Position numbers and translations under genes: made by a program
Assembly: GCF_004103715.1 (NCBI RefSeq)
Contig: NZ_CP035282.1
Coordinates: 2,718,673-2,782,672, forward strand
Length of the DNA: 64,000 nt
Direction: 5' to 3'
DNA from: Acidilutibacter cellobiosedens
GTDB taxonomy: Bacteria; Bacillota; Clostridia; Tissierellales; Acidilutibacteraceae
Notes under the pieces: model-generated
What the model saw: only the letters and a program-made list of their open reading frames with translations
What the model was told of the DNA's origin: nothing
Database searches by the model: none
Shown here: in pieces, positions 45,352 to 53,072 of the stretch
Layout: each line of letters starts with the position of its first letter
Numbering within the stretch: position 1 is the first letter of the stretch

Positions 45352-46414
45352 ATTTGAATTCTTCTACGTCCTTTTCCTCAACCGAAAAGAATTCTCCTTC
45401 TCTAAGTTGAAAGTGACCTGTACTGTAAGGAACACCTTCTGTTGAAATATATATCTTATCTGCATCATAATAATCTCCGAATGTATTTACTATACTTTTA
45501 ATTATTTGAGCTTCAAAATTACTTCCGGCATTCATTTCTTCAGTTAATTCATTGGAAAAATCAACTTTTACTGTTCTATTTTTTTTATCAAAATTTATTT
45601 TATTTATTGCTGTGTTTTGAGAAATAGGAGATATTAATTTCTCTGAAGGAGGATTCTTAAATCCATTTTCAAATAGTTTTTCTATCCCTTCATTCGTCTT
45701 AAATCCAATATCATTTTGAGTATATACAATTTTTTCTCCTGAGTTCAGAATATAATAAAATCTCATATTTTGAACTAAGGGAGCGTTCTCTTCAATTTTT
45801 TCAAGAAGAGTTTTTATCTCTGTTTCTCCATCATTATATATGCTTGCAACAAGGCCTATTCCTTTAGCATAATAATCCTTCTCAACTTTATCTTCTCCCA
45901 TTTGAGTAGTTACTTCCAAAGCTTTAAATTCCCTTAAAGGTGTTTCTATTGCTACATTGGAACCTGTAATGGTTCTTTTAGTTCCATCCGGAAGAGTCCA
46001 TGAAGCTCCTACATTTAACGGTTCCTTCAATATAACTGTATTTTTTTCTTCATCTACATTCAATAAATTTTCTATATTATAAAATTCCTCTTCCGAATAT
46101 ATTTCTTTTAATTCTCCATCCTTATATTCAAGAATACTTACCATATTGGTTCCCGGATTCAATATTTTCTGCTGTGCTCTGTTATTGCCAATATACTCAA
46201 AATAAGATTTTTTTTCGGCATATTCATTCCCTTCTCCCGAATAATACATAACTGTATTCTTCTTGAAAGGATAGTAATCCGGTATGTATATTGTTTCTTC
46301 TTGAATATTTTCTGCATCTATATTTGAATTATCTTTATTGCTATCAATGCTGCAGCCGGCAGTAATACCAATCATAAAAATCATTGTCCATAAAATAATA
46401 ATTCTTTTTTTCAT
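45350..46414 (-). CDS. GerMN-domain lipoprotein
   Basis: A 354-residue secreted lipoprotein: signal peptide then lipobox ITAGC. The C-terminal ~125 residues form a GerMN domain (NMRFYYILNSGEKIVYTQND, then NFEAQIIKSIVNTFGD near the end), as in spore-germination protein GerM and related envelope proteins. The N-terminal ~200 residues are an unassigned beta-rich region. ATG 46414 has AGGAG at 7 nt; the upstream codons in the open frame lie before that site. A DMT transporter gene lies upstream. Confidence 0.82.
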   Translation of the reverse strand: MKKRIIILWTMIFMIGITAGCSIDSNKDNSNIDAENIQEETIYIPDYYPFKKNTVMYYSGEGNEYAEKKSYFEYIGNNRAQQKILNPGTNMVSILEYKDGELKEIYSEEEFYNIENLLNVDEEKNTVILKEPLNVGASWTLPDGTKRTITGSNVAIETPLREFKALEVTTQMGEDKVEKDYYAKGIGLVASIYNDGETEIKTLLEKIEENAPLVQNMRFYYILNSGEKIVYTQNDIGFKTNEGIEKLFENGFKNPPSEKLISPISQNTAINKINFDKKNRTVKVDFSNELTEEMNAGSNFEAQIIKSIVNTFGDYYDADKIYISTEGVPYSTGHFQLREGEFFSVEEKDVEEFK

Positions 46415-46462
46415 AAAATCACTCCTACACATTGTTTTCATATAAATTATTATTGACAATAT

Positions 46463-47362
46463 TTATATATCATTATTCATTTTCTCCGAATTCTTCTCTT
46501 TATCCATCATAGCAATAATTATTATTGACAATATCACCAAAAAAGTTCCTATTACCATTCCCAACCCTATTTTTTCTTTTAGTATTATCGCACCTATTAT
46601 AATACTCACAAGGGGCTCAAGAGTATTAAGAATTGAAGCCTCCGAAGGTCCAATACATCTTACAGCCATTAAAAATAATATAAGGGGTATTGCAGTACAG
46701 GCTAAAGATAAAAACAGAGCGCCTACTACTGAGTATAAATTTATATACAAATGAAATTGGCCTGTTATTGTACTAAAAGTAAAAGCACATAAAGATGCCA
46801 CTAATGTTACATAAAAAATAAGGATAAATGAATTTATATCCTTCAGATCCTTATTAGCGCCCATTAAAATATAAAAAGCATAGGCAAACCCTCCACTCAA
46901 TGCTAATAAAACTCCTTTTATATTCATTACTCCACTTTTGTTTTCCACTAATAAATATATCCCTATTATAGATAATACTAAAGCTAATCCTTTCCTGAAA
47001 TTCACCTTTTCTTTATAAATAACTATGGAGAACAGATTGACTACAATTGGGTATACAAAGCTAAGTATCGTAGCAAGTCCCGTAGAAATATACTTATAAG
47101 AATTAAATAAAAAGGCTGAAGTTAAAAAATATCCTGCCGATCCCATAAGCATGATAAATAAAAACTGTTTTCTGTTTATCTTTAAACTATACCCATGCTT
47201 TTTTATATAGATAAATAAAATAACTGCTGCCCCCAAAAATCTCAACGTCAGAGTAGTAAATGAATTAAGTCCTCCTTTAAAAGCAACTTTAGCAAATAAC
47301 GGTATAGAGCCTAATAAAAATGATGCAATCACTATAAAAAATATTCCTTTATTTTTTGCCAT
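46463..47362 (-). CDS. EamA-family (DMT superfamily) transporter
   Basis: A 299-residue membrane protein with ten helices in two EamA repeats: first repeat FTTLTLRFLGAAVI, second IPLILFLMAVRCIGPSEASILNTLEPLVSIIIGAIILKE. Such carriers export amino acids or metabolites. ATG 47362 has AAGGA at 8 nt; an ATG at 47386 is less well placed. It shares the strand with the GerMN gene 48 nt downstream. Confidence 0.88.
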   Translation of the reverse strand: MAKNKGIFFIVIASFLLGSIPLFAKVAFKGGLNSFTTLTLRFLGAAVILFIYIKKHGYSLKINRKQFLFIMLMGSAGYFLTSAFLFNSYKYISTGLATILSFVYPIVVNLFSIVIYKEKVNFRKGLALVLSIIGIYLLVENKSGVMNIKGVLLALSGGFAYAFYILMGANKDLKDINSFILIFYVTLVASLCAFTFSTITGQFHLYINLYSVVGALFLSLACTAIPLILFLMAVRCIGPSEASILNTLEPLVSIIIGAIILKEKIGLGMVIGTFLVILSIIIIAMMDKEKNSEKMNNDI

Positions 47363-47627
47363 TTTATCTGTCCTTTCAATTTTCAATATGTACCCTTCAC
47401 GATTATATCATAAATTGCTCCTAAGCAAAAGCGCATTGGCATATTCATACATTTATCGATTTTTTATTCATATATTATATTAGCATTTATAATCTTAAAT
47501 CTTTCCAACTTATTTTATATCAAAAAATAGACTTTATATTTTTAATATTATAATTTTCCAATGAAATAAATCCTCCAATAAGATATAATAGTTAAGGTGG
47601 GATATTTGTTAAAATAAAGGAGATGAT

Positions 47628-48278
47628 ATGTTGAAAACTATAATATTCGATATGGATGGAGTCATTGTAGACAGCGAACCTTTGCATTTCGAAGTATTTA
47701 ATAAGCTCTTAGGAAAATTCGGCAAAAAAGTTAGCGTGGAAGAACATTCTAAATACATTGGAGTAACTGATTATGACTGCTGGAGTGAATTAAAATATAA
47801 GCTTAACATCCCCGTTTCTGTAGAAAAGCTAATAGAAATGTATAAAGAGAATTTCATAGAAAATATAAATGATATTCAAATGGTAGATAATGTTGAAAGT
47901 TTTATTAAAAATGTATATAAAGATTATTCCTTAGGATTGGCTTCATCTAATAATCGAAGAAGCGTCGATGCAATAATAACAAAATTTCAATTGGAAAAAT
48001 ATTTTAAAATATTTATAAACGGCGAAGAAGTAAAAAACGGAAAACCCGCTCCTGAAATTTTTCTCAAAGCCGCAAATGAGATGAATGCATCTTATACCGA
48101 TTGCATAGTAATAGAAGATTCCAATGCGGGAGTAGAAGCTGCAAAGGCTGCAAACATGAAATGTATAGGATATAAAAATCCTAATTCGGGGAATCAAGAT
48201 CTGTCTAAGGCAGATTTAATAATAAAAAACTTCAATGAATTATCAATAGAAATATTAGAAAGTTTATTTTATGTGTAA
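47628..48278 (+). CDS. HAD-superfamily phosphatase, beta-phosphoglucomutase-like
   Basis: A 216-residue hydrolase. Motif I is FDMDGVIVDSEP (nucleophile Asp near residue 8), the helical cap runs about residues 18-80, motif II is LASSNNRR, motif III Lys is in KNGKPAPEIFLKAA and motif IV is VIEDSNAGVEAAKAA. This layout matches phosphoglycolate, 2-deoxyglucose-6-P and beta-phosphoglucomutase types. Substrate unknown. RBS GGAG at 5 nt. A strong AT-rich hairpin follows. Confidence 0.87.
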   Translation: MLKTIIFDMDGVIVDSEPLHFEVFNKLLGKFGKKVSVEEHSKYIGVTDYDCWSELKYKLNIPVSVEKLIEMYKENFIENINDIQMVDNVESFIKNVYKDYSLGLASSNNRRSVDAIITKFQLEKYFKIFINGEEVKNGKPAPEIFLKAANEMNASYTDCIVIEDSNAGVEAAKAANMKCIGYKNPNSGNQDLSKADLIIKNFNELSIEILESLFYV

Positions 48279-48313
48279 ATGCACAAATAGTTTTAAGTAT
48301 TAGCGATTATCAT

Positions 48314-48353
48314 AAATATTTTTCTAAAATATTCTTATTTTAGAAAAATATTT
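48314..48353 (+). terminator. AT-rich terminator hairpin after the HAD gene
   Basis: A perfect 17-bp stem AAATATTTTTCTAAAAT / ATTTTAGAAAAATATTT with a 6-nt loop, 36 nt after the HAD stop codon. The stem has few G-C pairs and only a short T tail, so strength is uncertain. Confidence 0.55.
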
Positions 48354-48356
48354 ATT

Positions 48357-48385
48357 AACACTATGCCGATATTTTTCATACTCTA
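48357..48385 (+). promoter_or_regulatory. Predicted sigma-K promoter
   Basis: AACA (48357-48360), a 16-nt spacer, and CATACTCTA (48377-48385) fit the consensus of sporulation sigma-K (AC, 16 nt, CATAnnnTA). It lies 42 nt upstream of a 38-codon membrane gene. This is a consensus match by eye. Confidence 0.5.
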
Positions 48386-48426
48386 TTCTAAGAGGCTTTA
48401 CTCTTATAATAGGAGGTGCTTATTAT

Positions 48427-48543
48427 ATGGATGATATACTAAGTAGAGATGAAAGACGTTGTGGCATAGATAGTTCTTTGTTATTCTTCTTCCTCATATT
48501 AGTAATCATTTTCTGTAATTGCGATATGTTTAGAAGATATTAA
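48427..48543 (+). CDS. 38-residue single-pass membrane protein
   Basis: A 38-codon frame with AGGAGGTG 9 nt upstream: an acidic/basic N-terminus (MDDILSRDERRCG), a hydrophobic helix (about 17-32; LLFFFLILVIIF), two Cys near the end, and RRY at the C-terminus. Not a family I recognise. A preceding SigK-like promoter and a following terminator give it a complete transcription unit, so a spore-coat-stage membrane peptide is a reasonable guess. Confidence 0.65.
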   Translation: MDDILSRDERRCGIDSSLLFFFLILVIIFCNCDMFRRY

Positions 48544-48559
48544 ACTTATATACCATTTA

Positions 48560-48588
48560 GCGGGGTTTGTCCCCGATTCTTTTTTATC
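48560..48588 (+). terminator. Terminator of the 38-codon gene
   Basis: CGGGG TTTGT CCCCG hairpin followed by ATTCTTTTTTAT, 16 nt after the stop codon; a strong plus-strand terminator. Confidence 0.9.
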
Positions 48589-48599
48589 TGTATTAAAAT

Positions 48600-49019
48600 C
48601 TAAATAAATTTATAATGTGGTTTTTCCTCTCCAAACAACCAATGCCTTAAATAATCGTAAAAAATTATAGCTGGTAAAGAAAGAAAAAACCATAAAACAC
48701 TATATTCTAAACATATTTGACCCATCAAATTAAATTTTAAATTACTATAATCCCAAACATTTAATCTCAACCTTACATTCAAAATTAATCCAAATATTAA
48801 TTCTAATGTTGTTATAACCAAACAAGATACACTCTGCTGTATTAATAAAGATTTTTTAAGTTTGAAATAGTATTCGTTTATTAAACCTACTGATACAAAA
48901 CATAAGCCGCCTAAAATAAACATTGTAATATGGGAGTGCCCTCTCCATAAGATTTCAATAAAAAAATAGGATATCCCTCCGATTACGAATAAGATTAAAT
49001 ATTTATTCAGTCGTTTCAT
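48600..49019 (-). CDS. Small multi-pass membrane protein (PF06541/CmpB-like)
   Basis: A 139-residue protein with four hydrophobic helices and the pattern YFFIEILWRG, ELIFGLILN and GQICLEYSVLWFFLSLPA, matching the putative type IV ABC-transporter permease family PF06541. Function unknown. The ATG at 49019 has AAGGA at 8 nt; an ATG at 49028 lies on that site. Same-strand neighbours are the coiled-coil gene and the tRNA. Confidence 0.65.
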   Translation of the reverse strand: MKRLNKYLILFVIGGISYFFIEILWRGHSHITMFILGGLCFVSVGLINEYYFKLKKSLLIQQSVSCLVITTLELIFGLILNVRLRLNVWDYSNLKFNLMGQICLEYSVLWFFLSLPAIIFYDYLRHWLFGEEKPHYKFI

Positions 49020-49122
49020 TTTCTTCATCCTTCACATTATTCAAAATAATGATTTCTTTATATAGTGTGAAGAATTTTTCTTTAAATATTCATAACCCAT
49101 ATAATGGCAAACGGCAATATAA

Positions 49123-49153
49123 AAGCACTTACTATTTTATTCAGTAAGTGCTT
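49123..49153 (-). terminator. Terminator of the 63-residue coiled-coil gene
   Basis: Stem AAGCACTTACT / AGTAAGTGCTT (49123-49133, 49143-49153) with a 9-nt loop; on the minus strand the stem is followed by TTATATT, a modest T tail. Confidence 0.65.
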
Positions 49154-49184
49154 ATCAATATAATGCAACTATTTTCCATGCCTT

Positions 49185-49376
49185 CTATTCCTCCTCTTTC
49201 TTACTTAAAAGAGAATATAGGAATTCTCTCTGCCTTTTGGCTTCTTCCAGCCTTTCGGCATTGATTATTTCTACACAATTTTTCAATTCCTCATATCGTG
49301 TTTTCCACGTTATAACCTCATCTCTAAGCCTTTTTATTTCATCATCCAATATTCTGATTTTCTCTTTGTCATTCAT
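49185..49376 (-). CDS. 63-residue coiled-coil protein
   Basis: A small acidic/basic helical protein with heptad-like hydrophobics from residue ~5 to ~55 (IRILDDEIKRLRDEVI, then KTRYEELKNCVEI). No membrane segment. GGGAGG lies 6 nt before the ATG and a hairpin follows, so it looks like a real monocistronic gene. Family unknown. Confidence 0.6.
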   Translation of the reverse strand: MNDKEKIRILDDEIKRLRDEVITWKTRYEELKNCVEIINAERLEEAKRQREFLYSLLSKKEEE

Positions 49377-49654
49377 GGTTAGCCTCCCTTTCTTCGCTTT
49401 CCAAAAATATCTGAATTGCTATTATCCTTCGATCAATCATCTCACCTTATATTTATGTTGTTATTAGAATGTCCTATGATGATTTTAATTCATAATATTT
49501 ACAAACTAATTCCTATGATAATTGGAGAGATACATCCTGAAATAATAATATAAAGGGATTTCTATTGGAGCGTGTAATAATCTCTGTTGGGAGTATGGAA
49601 TGAAAGGAAAAAATCAGAGTGGCACGAAGATACCATATTGAGGGTTGCTAAATA

Positions 49655-49691
49655 AAAATAAAAAAACCTCACAACCCACTGGTTGCAAGGT
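49655..49691 (-). terminator. Terminator of tRNA-Lys
   Basis: On the minus strand, ACCTTGCAACC/GGTTGTGAGGT (with two G-U pairs) closes a 4-nt loop and is followed by a T-run. It lies 9 nt after the tRNA 3' end. Confidence 0.85.
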
Positions 49692-49699
49692 GTTCCTTC

Positions 49700-49775
49700 T
49701 GGTGCACCTTCAGGGACTCGAACCCTGGGCCCACTGATTAAGAGTCAGTTGCTCTACCAACTGAGCTAAAGGTGC
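49700..49775 (-). tRNA. tRNA-Lys (CTT)
   Basis: A 76-nt tRNA with a complete cloverleaf: acceptor GCACCTT/AAGGTGC, D arm GCTC..GAGC, anticodon stem ACTGA/TCAGT with loop CTCTTAA (anticodon CTT), T arm CAGGG TTCGAGT CCCTG, and encoded CCA. It is alone, with its own terminator. CTT reads AAG codons, the rarer Lys codon in this AT-rich DNA. Confidence 0.97.
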
Positions 49776-49834
49776 AAAACCAAATAACATTACTTATTAT
49801 ACACTCATTTATTATATTTGTCCAGCATTTTAAT

Positions 49835-49933
49835 TTATTTTTTGTTAATTATTTTTCCATAATCCTCTCTTAATATGCCCATGATAATTTCATCATGGTA
49901 TTCTCTTAAGCGCACTTTTTCTCCGCAATACAT
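49835..49933 (-). pseudogene. Possible remnant of a GNAT acetyltransferase N-terminus
   Basis: A 32-codon frame whose first ten residues, MYCGEKVRLREY, look like the opening of RimJ/RimL-type GNAT N-acetyltransferases, then diverge and stop. Only the N-terminus is left and the site before the ATG is weak (GGAG 13 nt away). Read as a decayed gene. Confidence 0.35.
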
Positions 49934-50049
49934 AACAATAACTCATCTCCATATTTTATTTAATTTTCTTAGCAAGAATTCTCCCATCTTATATAAGTTA
50001 GAATAATTCACATATTTTATATGATAAAAATCATAATAAATATAAAAAT

Positions 50050-51354
50050 TTATTTTAATTTCTTAATTACCATAGTTGTTTTCCCAGTATGAGGATTTAT
50101 GGCTAAGCTTTTCTCAAAAGAAATATCATACTTTACATTTTCCATATTTTTTTTCTTAAGAAAATTATCTAATAAGCCCTTTAAATTTTTTATTAATTCT
50201 TCCTCATCTGAATTTGAGAACTTTACACATTTTAAGCTAAAAAACGTATCGCTCTTCTGTATAAATTGATAATACTTTATGCCTTTCACATCTATATCAT
50301 CTAAAAATAGCGGGTGAAGAAAATCAAAATTCCCACTACTGTTTTTAAACCACATTACTTCCTCTTCTCTTCCTATAATTCTATTTATATGAGTGTAAGG
50401 AAGAACCCCTTCTCCATCATAGTTAAAATCCTCAACTATATCATTTAATCTATATCTAATTAGAGGAAAGGTATTATTATAAAATGGAGTAATAACAAGT
50501 TTATTATCTTTATCGACCTCTATATAGTTCATATCGTCAAATAAATACATTCCGTCATAATAGCTTGCTCCTGCTCCAATAATAATGGATTCCGTACATC
50601 CGTAATAATCTATTATATCCGCATTAAACAATTCTGAGAAATATTTTGAAGTTTCTTTCGTCAAAGGCTCTCCGCCGGTAATAATTTTCTTGGGCCTTAA
50701 TTTTATTTTCCCTTCTTCTTGAAGATGAGCTGCAATTTTTATACAAGAAGGGTAACCGCCAATATAATTCGGTTTAAAATCGCCGACAATTCTTTGCCAT
50801 TTTTCTAAAGGTTCAAGAGCACTAACTACTACACTCCTTGATTTATATTTCTTTATACCTTCCAGAGCTAAAGCAGTACATGCATATCCGCTACCTACAC
50901 TTGCTATATAAAGAGTTCTTATGGGAAAATCAGTCATTCTTATGGAGTTCTTTCCCCCTATACTCAATCTAACAAAATTGGATTCAATTTTGTTTAAAGC
51001 TCTTTTCCCATATAAAAAACTACATGGCCTTCCCGTACTTCCGGAAGTATGAACCAAATAATAGTTACCCACCTTGAGCAAGAGTTCATTCCTTTTTAAT
51101 GCATCATTTAAATATCTCTTTTTTATCTTAAGAGTTGGAATATCAAAAAAATTATTTCTGACTTTTTCCTTATCCATATAAGGAATATCCTTTGGATCAA
51201 TAGTGTTTAAATGTTCAAACTTTATACCATAACTCGCATAATACCTTCTATAAAAAGTGCTGTTCCTATAGGCATATTTAAGTATATTTCTAAAACATTT
51301 ATCACTATAATCCATAATTTCATTTCTATCCCATTTATTATGATTATAATACAT
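50050..51354 (-). CDS. Phenylacetate-CoA-ligase-like adenylate-forming enzyme
   Basis: A 434-residue member of the ANL superfamily, closest in form to PaaK/CapK. The P-loop-like TSGSTGRPCSF is near residue 108, TGGEPLTKE near 220, DYYGCTES near 238, and a C-terminal lid ending HTGKTTMVIKKLK. PaaK-type enzymes join an acid to CoA via acyl-AMP; the acid is unknown and no pathway neighbours help. It is a lone gene with weak RBS (GGAAGG directly before the ATG), so the start may differ. Confidence 0.75.
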   Translation of the reverse strand: MYYNHNKWDRNEIMDYSDKCFRNILKYAYRNSTFYRRYYASYGIKFEHLNTIDPKDIPYMDKEKVRNNFFDIPTLKIKKRYLNDALKRNELLLKVGNYYLVHTSGSTGRPCSFLYGKRALNKIESNFVRLSIGGKNSIRMTDFPIRTLYIASVGSGYACTALALEGIKKYKSRSVVVSALEPLEKWQRIVGDFKPNYIGGYPSCIKIAAHLQEEGKIKLRPKKIITGGEPLTKETSKYFSELFNADIIDYYGCTESIIIGAGASYYDGMYLFDDMNYIEVDKDNKLVITPFYNNTFPLIRYRLNDIVEDFNYDGEGVLPYTHINRIIGREEEVMWFKNSSGNFDFLHPLFLDDIDVKGIKYYQFIQKSDTFFSLKCVKFSNSDEEELIKNLKGLLDNFLKKKNMENVKYDISFEKSLAINPHTGKTTMVIKKLK

Positions 51355-51695
51355 CCTTCCATATTTAATTAAAGAAATAATAATATCTCCTCCCGTCTAA
51401 ACACAATTTCATCAAACAGAAAAATCCTCATTCTTTATGAATATATTTTACCACAAAATAAAACCATTAACCCTTCCTCCAAATTATCACTTATGTGAAT
51501 CTCCCATACCCCAAGAATAAAAACTTCGTATAAAAGTTCAATTAGGAAAACATATAACTCTCCTCATTGAAAATCCTTACATTCTCAGCCACAACGGTAT
51601 GAGGTTTTGCGGAAGTTTAATGGCAAAATCATAAAAACTGATATTGAATTATTTTTCTATTATTATAATTATATAATCTTCTCTATCAAATATTC
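51355..51695. other. Intergenic region, no gene recognised
   Basis: A 341-base gap upstream of the adenylate-forming gene and after the DegV gene. I see no convincing coding frame, tRNA, riboswitch or strong terminator. Short paired words (CCTCAT...ATGAGG near 51563-51604) are too weak to call. Confidence 0.6.
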
Positions 51696-52577
51696 TTATA
51701 ACTCAATCACTTTATCCGGTTTTTCATTTAAAAAGAACACAGACAATGTCCCTGGTCCCGAATGTGCACCTATAGAACAGCACAACATATTAATTATAAA
51801 CTCTTTGCAGCCAAACTCTTCTTCAATCATTTTCTTTAGCTGCATTGCTCCATTAATATCATCACCATGGTTAATCCCTATAACCTGATTTTTAAGATCC
51901 GCACTTTTTCCTCTTTCCTCCATTATCTCCAACATTCTTTTCATTACTTTGTTTCTTCCCCTAATTTTTTCAAATGGAACAATTTTCCCATCATTAAAGA
52001 CCAATATAGGTTTAATATTTAGTAATCCTCCTATGAATGCCTGAGATCTCCTGACTCTTCCTCCTCTAAAAAGATACTCTATGTCATCAACAGTAAATAT
52101 GTGTTCGATATGCTTCACATAAAACTCTATAGTTTTGAGTATTTCTGCCTTGACCTTGCCTTCTTTCGCCATCTGAGCCGCCTTATGTACAATAAGTCCA
52201 AATCCTAAGGAGGCCGACTTAGAATCCACTATGTCAAGGTCCAGCTCAGGATACTTTCCTTTCATTGTATCTCTTACTATTACAGCAGTTTGATATGTTC
52301 CGGAAAGGCCAGAAGAAAATGCTATATATATTGCGCTTTCTTTTTTCTTTGCAATTTCTTCAAACTTTTCTTCAAACATATGAGGCGGAATTTGGGCAGT
52401 CTTATAAACCGCTCCATTACGCATATCATCATACATTTCTTTAGGCATTAACGTTGCTCTGTCTAAAAATTCTTTTTCTCCTTTATTTACCACAATAGGT
52501 AATATCTCTATGTTATATTCATCTAATATTTCCTCTGGCAGATCACATGCACTATCACTCAATATTTTTATTGTCAT
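51696..52577 (-). CDS. DegV family fatty-acid-binding protein
   Basis: A 293-residue protein of the DegV/FakB family, which binds fatty acids for phosphorylation by FakA. Typical text: ILSDSACDLPEEILDEYNIEILPI, then AIYIAFSSGLSGTYQTAV and SKSASLGFGLIVHKAAQMA, RGGRVRRSQAFIGGLLNIKPIL and SIGAHSGPGTLSVFFL. No FakA kinase is in the window. RBS AAGGGGG; start fits the family. Confidence 0.92.
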   Translation of the reverse strand: MTIKILSDSACDLPEEILDEYNIEILPIVVNKGEKEFLDRATLMPKEMYDDMRNGAVYKTAQIPPHMFEEKFEEIAKKKESAIYIAFSSGLSGTYQTAVIVRDTMKGKYPELDLDIVDSKSASLGFGLIVHKAAQMAKEGKVKAEILKTIEFYVKHIEHIFTVDDIEYLFRGGRVRRSQAFIGGLLNIKPILVFNDGKIVPFEKIRGRNKVMKRMLEIMEERGKSADLKNQVIGINHGDDINGAMQLKKMIEEEFGCKEFIINMLCCSIGAHSGPGTLSVFFLNEKPDKVIEL

Positions 52578-52718
52578 TAAACATCCCCCTTTTTAAAGTT
52601 ATCTTAAGTATATAATACCACTAAAAAGATACATTTAAAATATAAAAAAAGAAAACATGGCATATAAATGATTTTTAATAAATAAATTATACTACAAGAA
52701 AAATAAGGGGTGGGTAAT

Positions 52719-52817
52719 ATGAAATTTTTCTTTATAAAGAAAAAAACACTTCGTTATGTAATAGGAACAATTGCAGGAATAATTATATTGATTATAATAT
52801 TTTCCTTATTATTATAA
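52719..52817 (+). CDS. 32-residue single-pass membrane peptide
   Basis: A frame starting ATG-AAA-TTT with AAGGGGTGGG nearby and 32 residues: basic start MKFFFIKKKTLRYV, then a hydrophobic helix from ~14 to the end (Ile/Leu-rich). The opening resembles the membrane-anchor start of clostridial PdaB-type deacetylases but no catalytic part follows. Unrecognised small protein; translation is probable, function unknown. Confidence 0.5.
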   Translation: MKFFFIKKKTLRYVIGTIAGIIILIIIFSLLL

Positions 52818-52871
52818 TTATAACATAACAAAATCTTACATTTAGAATTGAAGCAGAGCTCCAAACTCTGC

Positions 52872-53048
52872 TCAATTACTCTTTTCATTTTCTCTAAATT
52901 TATAATACTGAAATATTAACTTGTCTAATTTTTGACTAAAATCAAGAATCTTATATTTATCTATTTCACATACCATCAAATTGTTAAGTTCCTCTCTCTT
53001 TTTCTCTATTTCCACTTTCAAATTTTCTAAAGTAATTATATTATTCAT
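52872..53048 (-). CDS. Spo0E-like sporulation regulatory phosphatase
   Basis: A 58-residue frame with TGGAG 4 nt before the ATG. The sequence ILDFSQKLDKLIFQYYK carries the Spo0E-family signature SQxLDxLI in a helical hairpin protein. Spo0E-like proteins remove phosphate from Spo0A~P and so delay sporulation. It precedes the GH18 gene region on the same strand with a 13-nt GCAGAG/CTCTGC hairpin at its 3' end (52853-52871). Confidence 0.8.
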   Translation of the reverse strand: MNNIITLENLKVEIEKKREELNNLMVCEIDKYKILDFSQKLDKLIFQYYKFRENEKSN

Positions 53049-53072
53049 AAATCTCCATTCCCTTCCAGAATA

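Noticed and set aside
49490-49655. T-box-like word AGAGTGGCAC (49616-49625)
   Set aside because: It resembles the T-box antiterminator word but lacks the rest of the motif, a specifier stem and a downstream synthetase gene.
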